Origin: Mycobacterium triplex
GTDB lineage: Bacteria; Actinomycetota; Actinomycetes; Mycobacteriales; Mycobacteriaceae
DNA: 64,000 bases
Direction of reading: 5' to 3'
Assembly: GCF_000689255.1 (NCBI RefSeq)
Contig: NZ_HG964447.1
Location: 1-64,000, forward strand
The notes under the pieces: model-generated
Seen by the model: the letters and a program-made list of their open reading frames with translations, nothing else
The model's database searches: none
Told to the model about the DNA's origin: nothing
Position numbers and translations under genes: made by a program
Shown: positions 44,204 to 52,585 of the stretch, piece after piece
Layout of the letters: each line of letters starts with the position of its first letter
How positions within the stretch are numbered: the stretch's first letter is position 1

Positions 44204-44875
44204 CTAAGGTGCCAAGCGATTGCACAGAGTGCCAACTTCCTTGGCGGCGGCGTCGGCGATGCCGAACGCGTTGCCATTGGCAGGCGAGCCGGTGGCGATA
44301 GCGGTTCCTAACGTCTGCAGTGCTTTGACTGCGGTGTTTGACGCTTCAAGCAGAACCGGCGTCGTGCCCGGCGCAATCTGTGAGCGCAAGGCATCGCTAG
44401 CCTGCTGGTAAAGGCTGCCAGACTTTTGCAAGGCGGCTGTCCAATCCGGATTGGACTGGATCGCGGGGTCGCCGATCTTGACGTCCTTCGGCAATACCGG
44501 CAGTGCATCGTGCGCCATGTTGGCGTAGTGGTCGGCGGAGTCCCAGCCTTGGTAGCAGGTCTGGTGGTCTGCTTGCGCGCTCGGCAGAGGCGCCGGGGAC
44601 GCCGGCGCCGGCGGCTGAACGGTCTTCGTCACGGGCGCGTGCGTCGGCGCGGCGGCCGGCGTGGTGTCGCGGACCTGCATGGTGATCACCGCGGCGATGA
44701 TCGCGGCCACAACCGCGCCCGCCGCTGCTGCGGCGGCGAGTGCGGGCCAGCTCCGCCGCGACCCGCCAGGAGGAGGAGGTGGCGGCGGCCCGGGCGGGGG
44801 CGGCCACTTCCCTGGATCCGGCGGCGGAGGCAGCGGCGGCGGGAAAGCGATGTCGACGGTGTGGTGCTGAGTCAT
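44204..44875 (-). CDS. Pro-rich single-pass membrane protein (paralogue 1)
   Basis: The 223-residue protein has a cytoplasmic Pro-rich N-terminus, a membrane helix at about 45-70 (LAAAAAAGAVVAAIIAAVITM) and an outer domain with QTCYQGWD, LRSQIAPGTTPVLLEA and a C-terminal TLCNRL (likely disulfide). The ATG at 44875 overlaps the stop of its paralogue. Confidence 0.75.
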   Translation of the reverse strand: MTQHHTVDIAFPPPLPPPPDPGKWPPPPGPPPPPPPGGSRRSWPALAAAAAAGAVVAAIIAAVITMQVRDTTPAAAPTHAPVTKTVQPPAPASPAPLPSAQADHQTCYQGWDSADHYANMAHDALPVLPKDVKIGDPAIQSNPDWTAALQKSGSLYQQASDALRSQIAPGTTPVLLEASNTAVKALQTLGTAIATGSPANGNAFGIADAAAKEVGTLCNRLAP

Positions 44876-45471
44876 CGTCCGCACACCCAATCGAGGGAGT
44901 CACGGCCGGCGGTGAACATGTCGACAACTTTTCCTGAGGTGGGGTCGAAGGTCTTGTAGGCCACCGCGAGGGTGCGTAGCGCGCTGACGGTGCTGTCAGC
45001 GAACCCAGCCAGCATTGGGCTGGTGCCGGGCGCGATCTGGCCTGCCAGGGTTTCGGCGGCCTGGCCGTAGAGCTGGCTGGCGCGGTCCACTGCTGCCTTC
45101 CAGGTGGGGTTGGCCTGTACGGCGGGGTCGGTGAACGGCATGTTCTGCGGGATGACGTTGAGGCCCGAGGCCGCGGTGGTGACCAGGTCGTCGGTGATCG
45201 CCCACGCTTGGCAGGTCTTCTTGTCGGCCTCAGCGGCCGGCAGTGGAGCGGTTGGTGCTGGGGGTGCGGCGGTCACGGTGACCGTCGGTGCCTGGGCTGG
45301 CGTGCTGTTATTGGCCACGCGGGGTGTGGCGGCGATGGTGACCAGTGTGGTGATGACTCCGGCGATGACTGCCCCGACGCCTGCGGCTGCCGCGATCGCC
45401 GGCCAGCGGCGCAGCCGCTGCAGCGGTGGGGGCGGCGGCCACGCGGGTTGGGCCGGTGGGGCGATCGACAT
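44872..45471 (-). CDS. Pro-rich single-pass membrane protein (paralogue 2)
   Basis: The 199-residue protein has the same layout as paralogue 1: PPPPPLQRLRR, a membrane helix at about 25-48, outer KTCQAWAITDD, LAGQIAPGTSPMLAGF and a final DWVCGR. The pair arose by tandem duplication. Similar small proteins are frequent near mycobacterial ESX loci. Confidence 0.75.
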   Translation of the reverse strand: MSIAPPAQPAWPPPPPLQRLRRWPAIAAAAGVGAVIAGVITTLVTIAATPRVANNSTPAQAPTVTVTAAPPAPTAPLPAAEADKKTCQAWAITDDLVTTAASGLNVIPQNMPFTDPAVQANPTWKAAVDRASQLYGQAAETLAGQIAPGTSPMLAGFADSTVSALRTLAVAYKTFDPTSGKVVDMFTAGRDSLDWVCGR

Positions 45472-45486
45472 GGTGAAAACTCCTGG

Positions 45487-45840
45487 TTAAGTAGCTTTTG
45501 GCAGGTTGGGTCCGCTGCCTGGTTTCATGACCGGCATCGGGAACTGGACCTGGTTGTAGTCCTGGGCGGCGTGCTGATCCTGTTGGGCCAGCACCGGTGG
45601 TGACTGGGTGAGTGCCGCTTGCTGCTTGGTGGCCCACAGCGAGTCTTGGGTGTCCACGTTCGTGCGTACAGCTTCGGTTTTCGCGATCACGCCAACCAAT
45701 GCTGCGTCGAGTTTGGATGCGGCGGCAGGCGGTGGCGGGGCGAACGTCGGCGCGGCGCTACCGGTCAGCGTCTGCGTTGCTTTACCGCCCGCAGACGCCA
45801 ACTCTTGGGTGTCGATCTGCAGCTTCGATTTGGTCCCCAT
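45487..45840 (-). CDS. Small T7SS-target-like protein
   Basis: The 117-residue protein begins KLQIDTQELASAGGKATQTL, like the N-terminal helix of EspC/T7SS target proteins, followed by a Pro-rich turn and a second helix. It has no signal peptide. It is the first gene of the T7SS block. Confidence 0.6.
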   Translation of the reverse strand: MGTKSKLQIDTQELASAGGKATQTLTGSAAPTFAPPPPAAASKLDAALVGVIAKTEAVRTNVDTQDSLWATKQQAALTQSPPVLAQQDQHAAQDYNQVQFPMPVMKPGSGPNLPKAT

Positions 45841-45908
45841 GGGTGCATTGTCCCAGCATCTGCCGACAATGGAAACCGCTTTGAACGCTGACCTGCGCCT
45901 TGTCGAGG

Positions 45909-46370
45909 TCATGGCCACATCCCCAGTTCGGGGAGAAGTTTGTCGGCGGCGTCGATGATCTGTTCGGCGTCAGCGAGCGCATGGTCGGTGTCTGCGGCAG
46001 GAAGATCGAGATCGGTTGTGCTGCGTGGGTATTCGAGCTGGTTACGGATTCTGCGCATTCGGTTGAACGCCCGAAACGATGCGCCGAACTGTGCTTCGGC
46101 CGCATCGGCGACAGCGATGTGGCCCCCTGCAGTCGTCGGACGCAGGCCCTGCTGCACCAGGAGCGCGGTGAGCGCCTGGCGGGTAGCGTCGTAGGCCAGC
46201 TCAAAAGCCCCGATGTGATCTGCAGCGAGGGCGGCGCGTGCACCGGCCAACCGCTGTCGAGCCTGTTGAAGCAGGTAAGCGCCGTTGGCGGCGTCCCCGC
46301 TGACCCGCTCAAGGTGCCCGCGCTCAACCAGCGCAGAGATCTCCGCTCGGCCCGTCTTCCAACCGCTCAT
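45909..46370 (-). CDS. HEPN-domain protein
   Basis: The 153-residue helical protein has AYDATRQALTALLVQQGL and RIRNQLEYP, the HEPN-type layout. HEPN proteins paired with a nucleotidyltransferase form TA systems in which HEPN is an RNase. The ATG at 46370 overlaps the stop of the nucleotidyltransferase gene. Confidence 0.7.
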   Translation of the reverse strand: MSGWKTGRAEISALVERGHLERVSGDAANGAYLLQQARQRLAGARAALAADHIGAFELAYDATRQALTALLVQQGLRPTTAGGHIAVADAAEAQFGASFRAFNRMRRIRNQLEYPRSTTDLDLPAADTDHALADAEQIIDAADKLLPELGMWP

Positions 46371-46960
46371 GCTGCGTCCTGTGTGGGAAAGACTTGGACA
46401 TAGGGTCGCCGCTGAATCTCGGCAAGTAGAGCCCACTGGCTGGGGTCGGCCCATTGCGCCGGTGTGGCCTGCTCGGGATTGACCGGAATGCCGATGCGCT
46501 TCTGGGCGCGGTCGGCCCCATCAAACAGATCGGTACGCGTGGGTTGGCCGATGACGAGGACATCGATGTCATTGGCCGGCGGCCCGGGCTGCCCGGTGTA
46601 GCGCGCGGCCCAGGACCCGAAGATCAGGACTTGCTCCACAGCGGGGATGGCGCCGAATTCCTCGGCAATGACCGTGTGCGGACCGAAAGTCAGCAGCGCG
46701 AGCTGGGTCAGTGGCGTGTAGGCAGGATGACTGGTGTTGGCGCTGATCAGTCGGTTGCGGCCCTGGCGGCGATCGCGCAACACGTGGGCGGTGACGAGGC
46801 GTTCGACCTCTTGTTGGGCGGTTTGCTTCGAAACGCCAAGTGTGCGCGCGAGGTCGGTGACCGTGTACTCCCGGTCGGGATTGAGCAGCAGCTGCGCCAG
46901 GAGTTCGCCCTGGTGCTGGGACCGAAAGACCGGAAGCAACGCCGGCGCCGCAGTACGCAT
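46367..46960 (-). CDS. Winged-helix plus MNT nucleotidyltransferase antitoxin-like protein
   Basis: In this 197-residue protein residues 15-70 form a winged helix (YTVTDLARTLGVSKQTAQQE). Residues 110-150 have the nucleotidyltransferase motif LIFGSWAARYTG followed by NDIDVLVIG. In HEPN/MNT systems the MNT protein AMPylates the HEPN partner. The winged helix suggests it also represses the operon. Confidence 0.8.
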   Translation of the reverse strand: MRTAAPALLPVFRSQHQGELLAQLLLNPDREYTVTDLARTLGVSKQTAQQEVERLVTAHVLRDRRQGRNRLISANTSHPAYTPLTQLALLTFGPHTVIAEEFGAIPAVEQVLIFGSWAARYTGQPGPPANDIDVLVIGQPTRTDLFDGADRAQKRIGIPVNPEQATPAQWADPSQWALLAEIQRRPYVQVFPTQDAA

Positions 46961-46969
46961 AAACCGATC

Positions 46970-47012
46970 ATATGTCCGGATAAAACCGACAGTCAATATA
47001 ATATGGACATAT
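46970..47012 (-). promoter_or_regulatory. Inverted repeat upstream of the MNT/HEPN operon
   Basis: ATATGTCC at 46970-46977 and GGACATAT at 47005-47012 flank an AT-rich core (27 bp) just upstream of the ATG at 46960. Confidence 0.55.
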
Positions 47013-47081
47013 AGCCTAGGGAAAGACGACCTAAAGCCGTAGGCGTCTAGCCCTTCGAAGGGGCGCGTGGAGTGCGCGGTA

Positions 47082-47107
47082 AGTCTCTCTGCGTCTCGTT
47101 CAGTCTC
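47082..47107 (+). promoter_or_regulatory. Three phased GTCTC repeats upstream of paralogue 2
   Basis: GTCTC begins at 47083, 47093 and 47103, exactly 10 bp apart, 23-48 bp before the start of the regulator gene. Paralogue 1 has AGTCGC repeats in the same place. Confidence 0.55.
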
Positions 47108-47129
47108 GTTGATAGGTAGGCTGATCAAC

Positions 47130-47900
47130 GTGCGTGTGATAGCTCTGAAATCCCTCCTCGAGGAACGCCACCTGCACGCCTATTCAGAGTTCGTCGCCGA
47201 ATACAACCGGACCGCAAAGGAATTGGGCGTCTCACGCCAAGCAGCACCCCCCACGAAGGCGCAGTACTACCGCTGGCTCGGAGGCGAAATCCAGAATCTC
47301 CCACGCGGCTACCATTGCGCCGTGTTAGAGCGGATGTTCCCCGGCTGGTCCGCCAAAGAACTGTTTGGACACCCCGACACCCCGCACCGGGGCGATTTGC
47401 TGACCGGTGTCCGGCCCGGCATTGAACCGACCGACCTCGCCGGCCTATGGGTGACGAGCTACATGGTCGACGGGCTGCATCACGCCGATCTATCACAGGT
47501 CGACGTCACCAAAGGCGGCATAACAGCGACCAACTACCCACCGAGCCCACGACTCGAAGACCACGAACGCGGCTATGCCAACGACATCGAAGCCGAAGTC
47601 TTCGGCCGCCACATCATCGGAAAGTGGCGCAATGTCAACGACCGCTACTTCTATGGCTCCATCCATCTGGCCGTCTTGCCCGGCGAAACGTCAATGGACG
47701 GCTACTACACCGCAGTCCTAACCGACACCGAGGTCACTTCGGAGCGATGGCGATGGGCTCGAGTAGATCCTGGATCCCGCGCGGGCGTGGATCTAACGAC
47801 CGTGAAGCTGGCAGAACCCAAAACGATCTTCCAAATCCTCAGCGACCGAACACGTTTCGACGGGCCAATCCCGCTCGCCCAGGTAACGGAGCACCCGTGA
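47130..47900 (+). CDS. HTH regulator with conserved sensor-like C-terminal domain (paralogue 2)
   Basis: The 256-residue protein has the same two domains as 14967-15752 (LLEERHLHAYSEFVAEYN, YYRWLGGEIQNLPRGYH, WRNVNDRYFYGSIHLAVLPG). GTG at 47130 is chosen, with GTG at 47136 as an alternative. It is coupled to a SnoaL-like gene (GTGA). Confidence 0.6.
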   Translation: MRVIALKSLLEERHLHAYSEFVAEYNRTAKELGVSRQAAPPTKAQYYRWLGGEIQNLPRGYHCAVLERMFPGWSAKELFGHPDTPHRGDLLTGVRPGIEPTDLAGLWVTSYMVDGLHHADLSQVDVTKGGITATNYPPSPRLEDHERGYANDIEAEVFGRHIIGKWRNVNDRYFYGSIHLAVLPGETSMDGYYTAVLTDTEVTSERWRWARVDPGSRAGVDLTTVKLAEPKTIFQILSDRTRFDGPIPLAQVTEHP

Positions 47901-48286
47901 ACGCACCCACACGCCACCAGCACGTGCGCCAACTCATCGACACCTATCTGCGCGCATGGACAACGCAAGACCCCGACCTGATCGTCACGATCTTCACGCC
48001 CGGGGCGACGTATCACGAACGCGTCCTCGACGAGCCGATGCGCACCACCGCCGAGATTCGACGGTACTGGGAAACCAAAGTTGCGCGCGAGCAGGCCAAC
48101 ATCGACGCGCGGCTCATCACCTTGTACGTCGACGGATCCACCGTCATCGCGGAATGGGAAGCCCGATTCGACGACCTCGTCAAAGGCCACCGCAAACTGA
48201 TGCGAGAGGTGGCCATCCTCGAGCTCGACGGCGATCGGATCGCCAGCTTGCGCGAATACTGGGCGTCGAAACCGATAGACGCTTAG
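47897..48286 (+). CDS. SnoaL/NTF2-fold protein
   Basis: The 129-residue protein has the SnoaL pattern LIDTYLRAWTTQDPDLIVTI, FTPGATYHE and a late AILELDGDRIASLREYW. This fold binds small ligands or acts as an isomerase/hydrolase. It overlaps the regulator by GTGA, which suggests that the regulator responds to its ligand. Confidence 0.8.
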   Translation: MNAPTRHQHVRQLIDTYLRAWTTQDPDLIVTIFTPGATYHERVLDEPMRTTAEIRRYWETKVAREQANIDARLITLYVDGSTVIAEWEARFDDLVKGHRKLMREVAILELDGDRIASLREYWASKPIDA

Positions 48287-48696
48287 AGCGCCGCCTGCCC
48301 GTTCTCAGCCCGTTCCGCGGCAAGAAGGAGTTCGTTCCCGCGCTGCAGCAGGCCGTTCGCCGCCCGCATCAGCTCATCGAGCACCGCGCCGCGGTCGAGC
48401 TGGGCGAGCGCTTTGCGGATCAGGTTATCCCCAACCAGCACCAACTCGTCGGCGACAACTCGCGCCTCAGGCGGGGTGAGTTGCATGTCGAGCCCGATTC
48501 CGTTGTGCCGCACTGTATGTGCAGCGGGCTCCTCTGTCGAGCCGTCAGTGATCGCAAGCATGCGGCGGATATCGACACTTCGGAGTCGGTCCTGCAACTC
48601 GCGGTCGTCGAGGGCATCCAAGTCCGCGGCCGGGAGCTGGCGCGCTCGGACAATCAACGCGATCGCGGTATCCCGGTCCAGTGACATGGTGAGCAT
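48283..48696 (-). CDS. Hypothetical protein in the MazF operon
   Basis: The 137-residue helical protein (alternative ATG at 48687) is the third gene after a MazF-like toxin. No family is recognised. Confidence 0.55.
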   Translation of the reverse strand: MLTMSLDRDTAIALIVRARQLPAADLDALDDRELQDRLRSVDIRRMLAITDGSTEEPAAHTVRHNGIGLDMQLTPPEARVVADELVLVGDNLIRKALAQLDRGAVLDELMRAANGLLQRGNELLLAAERAENGQAAL

Positions 48697-48720
48697 TCAG
48701 ATCCCCTCCGATTCCATCCC

Positions 48721-49035
48721 CTAGGGCAGAGATATCCGCAGCCCTGCGCTGATCTCCCGCATTGTCGGTAGCGAAAGGCTGCCGAGCGATTCGATGAGTT
48801 CGTCGTGATAGAGCTGCACGATGTCGTCGACAAGCACAAAGCCGTCGAGCGGGTCAGCGTCGGTCAACGAGACAACGGTGGGTAGGCGGCGTTCACTCAT
48901 GGTCGTCGTGGTGACCCGCGCCGCCAACACAGTGTCGAGGTTCCTGTTGCGAGAGTTGTTGCTCAGGACCACCCAGGATTCGGGTCCGTGTCCAAAATCG
49001 ACGCGGTATACGTTGCTCCGCACCCCGCGATTCAC
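48721..49035 (-). CDS. MazF/PemK-like toxin
   Basis: The 104-residue protein has VYRVDFGHGPESWVVLSN, TVLAARVTTTTM and the late DDIVQLYHDELIE, a PemK/MazF order. The GTG start overlaps the stop of the antitoxin C-terminal frame (GTGA). Confidence 0.7.
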   Translation of the reverse strand: MNRGVRSNVYRVDFGHGPESWVVLSNNSRNRNLDTVLAARVTTTTMSERRLPTVVSLTDADPLDGFVLVDDIVQLYHDELIESLGSLSLPTMREISAGLRISLP

Positions 49036-49437
49036 CGCTCGGCCCTGCTCCTACGGACGTGCAGGTTGCGCGCAGTTCGCCGCTCAACGCTGGCGGGTTC
49101 ACTGTTGAACTCGGCCGCCAGTTCGGCGTACCCGACGTCGAGCACGCGCTCCCCCACCGCTTCCGCGCCGGCGTGGAGCAACGCGCGAAGCGCGCCGGCT
49201 TCTGATTTGATGTCGCCTTCGCCATGAAGGCTGGCCAACTGGCGTAATGCTGGCGATGACCGCGACCTGGTGGCAGTTGATGGTGCCGTTTTGGAGGTTG
49301 ATGAGTTCGACGACGGCGTTTCTGGCCACGATCTTTGCGACGTCGTCGAAGGCATCGAGCCGGCTGACGGCGTCCTGGCATGCTTCGCCGGCGCTGAGAT
49401 AGTCGCCGGCCTTGAAAGGCACCGTGGGGGTGGGCAT
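49032..49437 (-). pseudogene. Antitoxin gene with a +1 frameshift
   Basis: The first frame starts at ATG 49437 (MPTPTVPFKAGDYLSAGEAC...NLQNGTINCHQVAVIAS). The second frame, one base later, reads PALRQLASLHGEGDIKSEAG...NLHVRRSRAER and ends at 49032, overlapping the toxin start. The break is at about 49250. Either a base was inserted, the sequence has an error, or translation shifts frame here. Confidence 0.55.
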
Positions 49438-49445
49438 ACCACGAA

Positions 49446-49469
49446 CCTTACAGCGAACACGCTGTAAGG
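49446..49469. promoter_or_regulatory. Perfect palindrome in the divergent promoter of the MazF operon
   Basis: CCTTACAGCG and CGCTGTAAGG (10-bp arms, 4-bp spacer) occur between the antitoxin ATG and the plus-strand HTH gene. An autoregulatory operator is likely. Confidence 0.65.
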
Positions 49470-49494
49470 TCAATTGTGTTGTAAAGTCGTGCGT

Positions 49495-49740
49495 GTGATC
49501 GAGCTGCTGTCCCTGCGTGGCTTCGCCAACCGCCGCGGCCTCGCACACGGGACCGTGCGCCGCTACCACGTCGAAGGCCGACTCCCGCAGCCCGATGGAG
49601 AACTGACCGACGGCGCCGACATCCGCCACCCAGGCTGGCTCCCAGACACCGTCGACAACTGGCAGCGGCCAGGACAAGGCGCTCGCACCGACCTTCAGTC
49701 GGTCAAAGGTTGCGGCGACGCAGCCAACGCGCGCCGATGA
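49495..49740 (+). CDS. Small excisionase-like HTH protein
   Basis: The 81-residue protein starts at GTG 49495. The N-terminal half (LRGFANRRGLAHGTVRRYHVEGRLP) resembles a MerR/Xis winged helix, followed by PGWLPDTVDNWQ. It is divergent from the MazF operon. Confidence 0.55.
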   Translation: MIELLSLRGFANRRGLAHGTVRRYHVEGRLPQPDGELTDGADIRHPGWLPDTVDNWQRPGQGARTDLQSVKGCGDAANARR

Positions 49741-49894
49741 AAATCACCACCGCGACCACCGTGAGGATGACGAGTCCTGGCGCTAGGCGGAAGAGAGCGC
49801 CGGCCGCGTCACTGCCAGTGCGCCAAGCGAATCCGTGTACCAGCGTGTTGAAAAATCCGTGACCGGTGTGGTGTGCGCTCGCGAGGTGAGTCAT
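49703..49894 (-). CDS. Small membrane protein
   Basis: The 63-residue protein has a membrane helix at about 38-57 (LVILTVVAVVIFIGARWL) and a basic C-terminus. It overlaps the end of the HTH gene convergently by 38 bp. Confidence 0.5.
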   Translation of the reverse strand: MTHLASAHHTGHGFFNTLVHGFAWRTGSDAAGALFRLAPGLVILTVVAVVIFIGARWLRRRNL

Positions 49895-50158
49895 GTGTCT
49901 TCCGCCTTTCGTTGGTGGGACTGTAAGTCCGCGAAGCGACAGCAGCGGATATACCGGTGGCCCGGTCGGCTGGCGATCCCCGTGAGGCGGCAGATCAACG
50001 AGCAGCCCTCCCCCACCATTGAAGGGATCAGCACCTGCGCCGGCGACCTGCCCGAGAAGAAAGAGACGCATATCCTCGCCCCGGCCCAGCGGAAGCTATC
50101 GCAAGAGGCCCGCTGAAGGTACGAGCCAGATAGGTGGATTTGTTCCCTCAATCGTCAC

Positions 50159-50177
50159 GTGATGCAGGCTGCATCAC
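50159..50177. promoter_or_regulatory. 19-bp palindrome, copy 1
   Basis: GTGATGCAG, one base, CTGCATCAC: a perfect 9-bp inverted repeat, 30 bp upstream of the gene at 50208. An identical palindrome lies at 53627-53645. Confidence 0.65.
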
Positions 50178-50207
50178 CTTGTCAGCGGTGGACCGCATAA
50201 TCCAGGG

Positions 50208-50567
50208 ATGCGGCAGGATGGGAACGCTGGGCGGCCGCGCAACGCGGTTGAGGCATATCTCGAACAGCTTCGGCAGGCTGAGCTGGTCGCCGAAGCAGAG
50301 GATGCGGCGCACGGGAAGCACTATTTGTCTGTTGCCACAGGAGATTTGGAGACCAGTGATGACGTGGCGCGGGTCGAGCAGCTCACCGCTACGGCCTGGG
50401 CCGGGCGTGAAGGCGCACACATGACCTCCTCTCGAGGAGGCAGTGACTACGTGACGCTGGTGATCGAGGGTCCGTCTGCCGCGCAGTTCGTCGACGAGCT
50501 GGCAGACCTGGCCGAAGAACTCGATCCGGGATTCTGGCGCATCTCCCGCTCGTCGAGCCAATTTTGA
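50208..50567 (+). CDS. Hypothetical protein
   Basis: The 119-residue acidic helical protein has no recognised family. The 19-bp palindrome lies in its promoter. Its stop is close to the start of the lipoprotein-like gene. Confidence 0.55.
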   Translation: MRQDGNAGRPRNAVEAYLEQLRQAELVAEAEDAAHGKHYLSVATGDLETSDDVARVEQLTATAWAGREGAHMTSSRGGSDYVTLVIEGPSAAQFVDELADLAEELDPGFWRISRSSSQF

Positions 50568-50605
50568 TGTACGGCTCGGTTGCGCGGGCCAGACAAGGAC
50601 CAAGG

Positions 50606-51433
50606 ATGACCGCCACCCATCGCGCGTTGCCCAGGTTCGCCGCGGTCTCGACCATCATCGCGACCCTTTGTGCCACCGCGAGCTGCGATTCAACGCGTCA
50701 CGCTCAGGGAAGTCCAACGCCGACGGCCCGCGCCTCCGGCTGGCCGACAACCCTGAACGACTTCACGGTGGTCTGGACCGCTGAACCCGGCATCGACGTC
50801 ACGACCGGGCCCGTGGTAGCGGTACGCGCCTACGCCGAGTCCTACCTACTCGCCTCCATCACAGGAGACAATCGCTACCTGTATCCCGGCTTCCAGCAGT
50901 CCGTCGATCCCAACCAATCCATCGACCATCCCACCGGCACGCAATACCTCTGGCCGAAGCACTACGAACGCGAACACCCGTGGGTGGGCACTGACCAGGT
51001 GCACATCTCCTCTGTAACGACGTCCGGCCGCGACGTGACGGTGCTGGCTTGCGAATACACGTTTGGCACAGCTCAACTAGCCCGAGACGGGTACGAACCC
51101 AACATCGCTCTGCCGCCACCGCATTCAGGCATTACATCCATGCGGATCACCATGACGGCTCCCGCAAAGCCGGCACCCCAATTCCCCCAGCAGGGACCGG
51201 CTCGCGCACCGTCGGCCGACGTCTTCAACGGCTGGCGGATCACCAGCCATCAAGGCGGCTACTTCGCGCAGACCGGGATCGGCGACGAATGGCCAAATGT
51301 CATCGAAGACGAAAACACCTGTATCGCCAAGGCGCCTCAACACCCCGATCTCAAACGCGGCGGCCGATATCCTCGCGGCGACTTTCCTACCCAACCGGCA
51401 TCTCCCGGATGGCCGGCCCCCAGCGCGGTATAG
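50606..51433 (+). CDS. Probable secreted lipoprotein
   Basis: The 275-residue protein starts with ATG 50606 after AAGG. It has a hydrophobic signal (FAAVSTIIATLCATASC) with a likely lipidated Cys, then an unknown domain. An upstream ATG at 50567 is possible. Function unknown. Confidence 0.65.
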   Translation: MTATHRALPRFAAVSTIIATLCATASCDSTRHAQGSPTPTARASGWPTTLNDFTVVWTAEPGIDVTTGPVVAVRAYAESYLLASITGDNRYLYPGFQQSVDPNQSIDHPTGTQYLWPKHYEREHPWVGTDQVHISSVTTSGRDVTVLACEYTFGTAQLARDGYEPNIALPPPHSGITSMRITMTAPAKPAPQFPQQGPARAPSADVFNGWRITSHQGGYFAQTGIGDEWPNVIEDENTCIAKAPQHPDLKRGGRYPRGDFPTQPASPGWPAPSAV

Positions 51434-51827
51434 CCGATTGCTATACGCGCCTATACGTGGCTATAAATCGTGGGCCTCGCGAGCGTAAGGGTCGCTGACC
51501 AACCACCGCGTGATGGTGGGGTCACCACCATCCCAACGTCCGGCTTGTAGCAGCTTCGTTGCGCTTCAACGTGATTGAGGGCAGTTCGGTTTAGCGGGCG
51601 GGGAAAAGAGCCTCGGTCGTAGCCGGCGCTGGATCCGCTGTCAGCTAATCGCGGACATGGCCAGATTCCCCAGTTTCGATGAGAATGCTGCCCAAGGTTC
51701 ACTGAGATCGGACAAGTATCGCACCGGCGTCTGAAGGTTATGGCGTCGATTTCACGCGTCCTCTGACCCTCTCCGCGTTTCGTCACGTGACGGGCTGTCG
51801 TTGTGCCCGTAACTGGTCAAGGGCGCT
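51434..51827. other. Region without a supported gene
   Basis: No convincing coding frame was seen. Three CTATA-type motifs lie at 51440-51468 with about 10-bp spacing, which might be an operator or part of a terminator region. Confidence 0.4.
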
Positions 51828-52241
51828 CTAGTCGACGGTCCCAGCAGGCACCACCCACTGGCAAGGTTGGCCAGTCACTGCCGAAATCAGGTCGAAGTCT
51901 GCGTCGTAGTGAAGAACAGTGAGTCCGTGTTCTTCTCCGGCGGCGGCGATGAGTAGGTCAGGAATCTTGCGGCCGCGCTGGCTTCGCTGAGCCAGGAGTC
52001 GCTGGACCTGAAGCGCGCGACGATGATGCGATTCGGTCGATTCCACAAGCTCGAATGCATCCAACGCCGCTATTAAGTCGTCCCACTCGGCTTCATTCCT
52101 CGCCGAATAGCCGACCTCGAGATCGGTGATACGGGCCCGCGCGAGTTCGCCCGAAGCCGCGAGCGGTTCCACCACCTCCCGGACGCTGGGCTGGCTGAGT
52201 CGCTTTATCACACTGGTGTCGATAAGAAACGTCAGCGCCAT
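51828..52241 (-). CDS. vapC: VapC-type PIN toxin
   Basis: The 137-residue protein has acids in LIDTSVIKRL, ITDLEVGYSAR, IPDLLIAAAGEE and LHYDADFDLI, fitting an active PIN RNase. It overlaps vapB by about 10 bp. Confidence 0.85.
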   Translation of the reverse strand: MALTFLIDTSVIKRLSQPSVREVVEPLAASGELARARITDLEVGYSARNEAEWDDLIAALDAFELVESTESHHRRALQVQRLLAQRSQRGRKIPDLLIAAAGEEHGLTVLHYDADFDLISAVTGQPCQWVVPAGTVD

Positions 52242-52426
52242 GCCTCGGCGCGATCTTCGGACGGCGCGGCGGCCAGTGCATCCAGAGCGGAGGCCACGTG
52301 TTCTGCGCGGTGCGACGTCGCGCGGCGCAGAGCCGCGTTCACCGTCTCTTTGATCGTGGTTGTTCCCAGTTCTGCGCGAGCCATCTCCAATGCCTGTTCG
52401 TCAATGTCGATCAGATGCTTGCCCAC
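52232..52426 (-). CDS. vapB: VapB-type antitoxin
   Basis: The 64-residue protein starts at GTG 52426. It has LIDIDEQALEMARAELGTT followed by IKETVNAALRRA, a ribbon-helix-helix-like N-terminus, and an acidic end. Confidence 0.8.
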   Translation of the reverse strand: MGKHLIDIDEQALEMARAELGTTTIKETVNAALRRATSHRAEHVASALDALAAAPSEDRAEAWR

Positions 52427-52434
52427 GTGCCTAG

Positions 52435-52462
52435 TATATACAGGGAGGCGCGCGATATATAC
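52435..52462 (-). promoter_or_regulatory. TATATAC direct repeats upstream of vapB
   Basis: TATATAC occurs at 52435-52441 and 52456-52462, 21 bp apart (two helical turns), directly upstream of the vapB start. Confidence 0.5.
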
Positions 52463-52585
52463 CCGCGGTACGGCCCGGTCGCGAGTCACCAGAAGGCGGT
52501 TCGCCCCGGGTTCGATGAGAAAGCGTGAGGTCCCCCAACAGGGTCCGGGTTTGTCCCCGCCTGAGGCAACCGCGTCGTAGCTGCT

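Noticed and set aside
51451..51786. A 111-codon frame
   Set aside because: No ribosome site, unusual composition and no recognisable motif.
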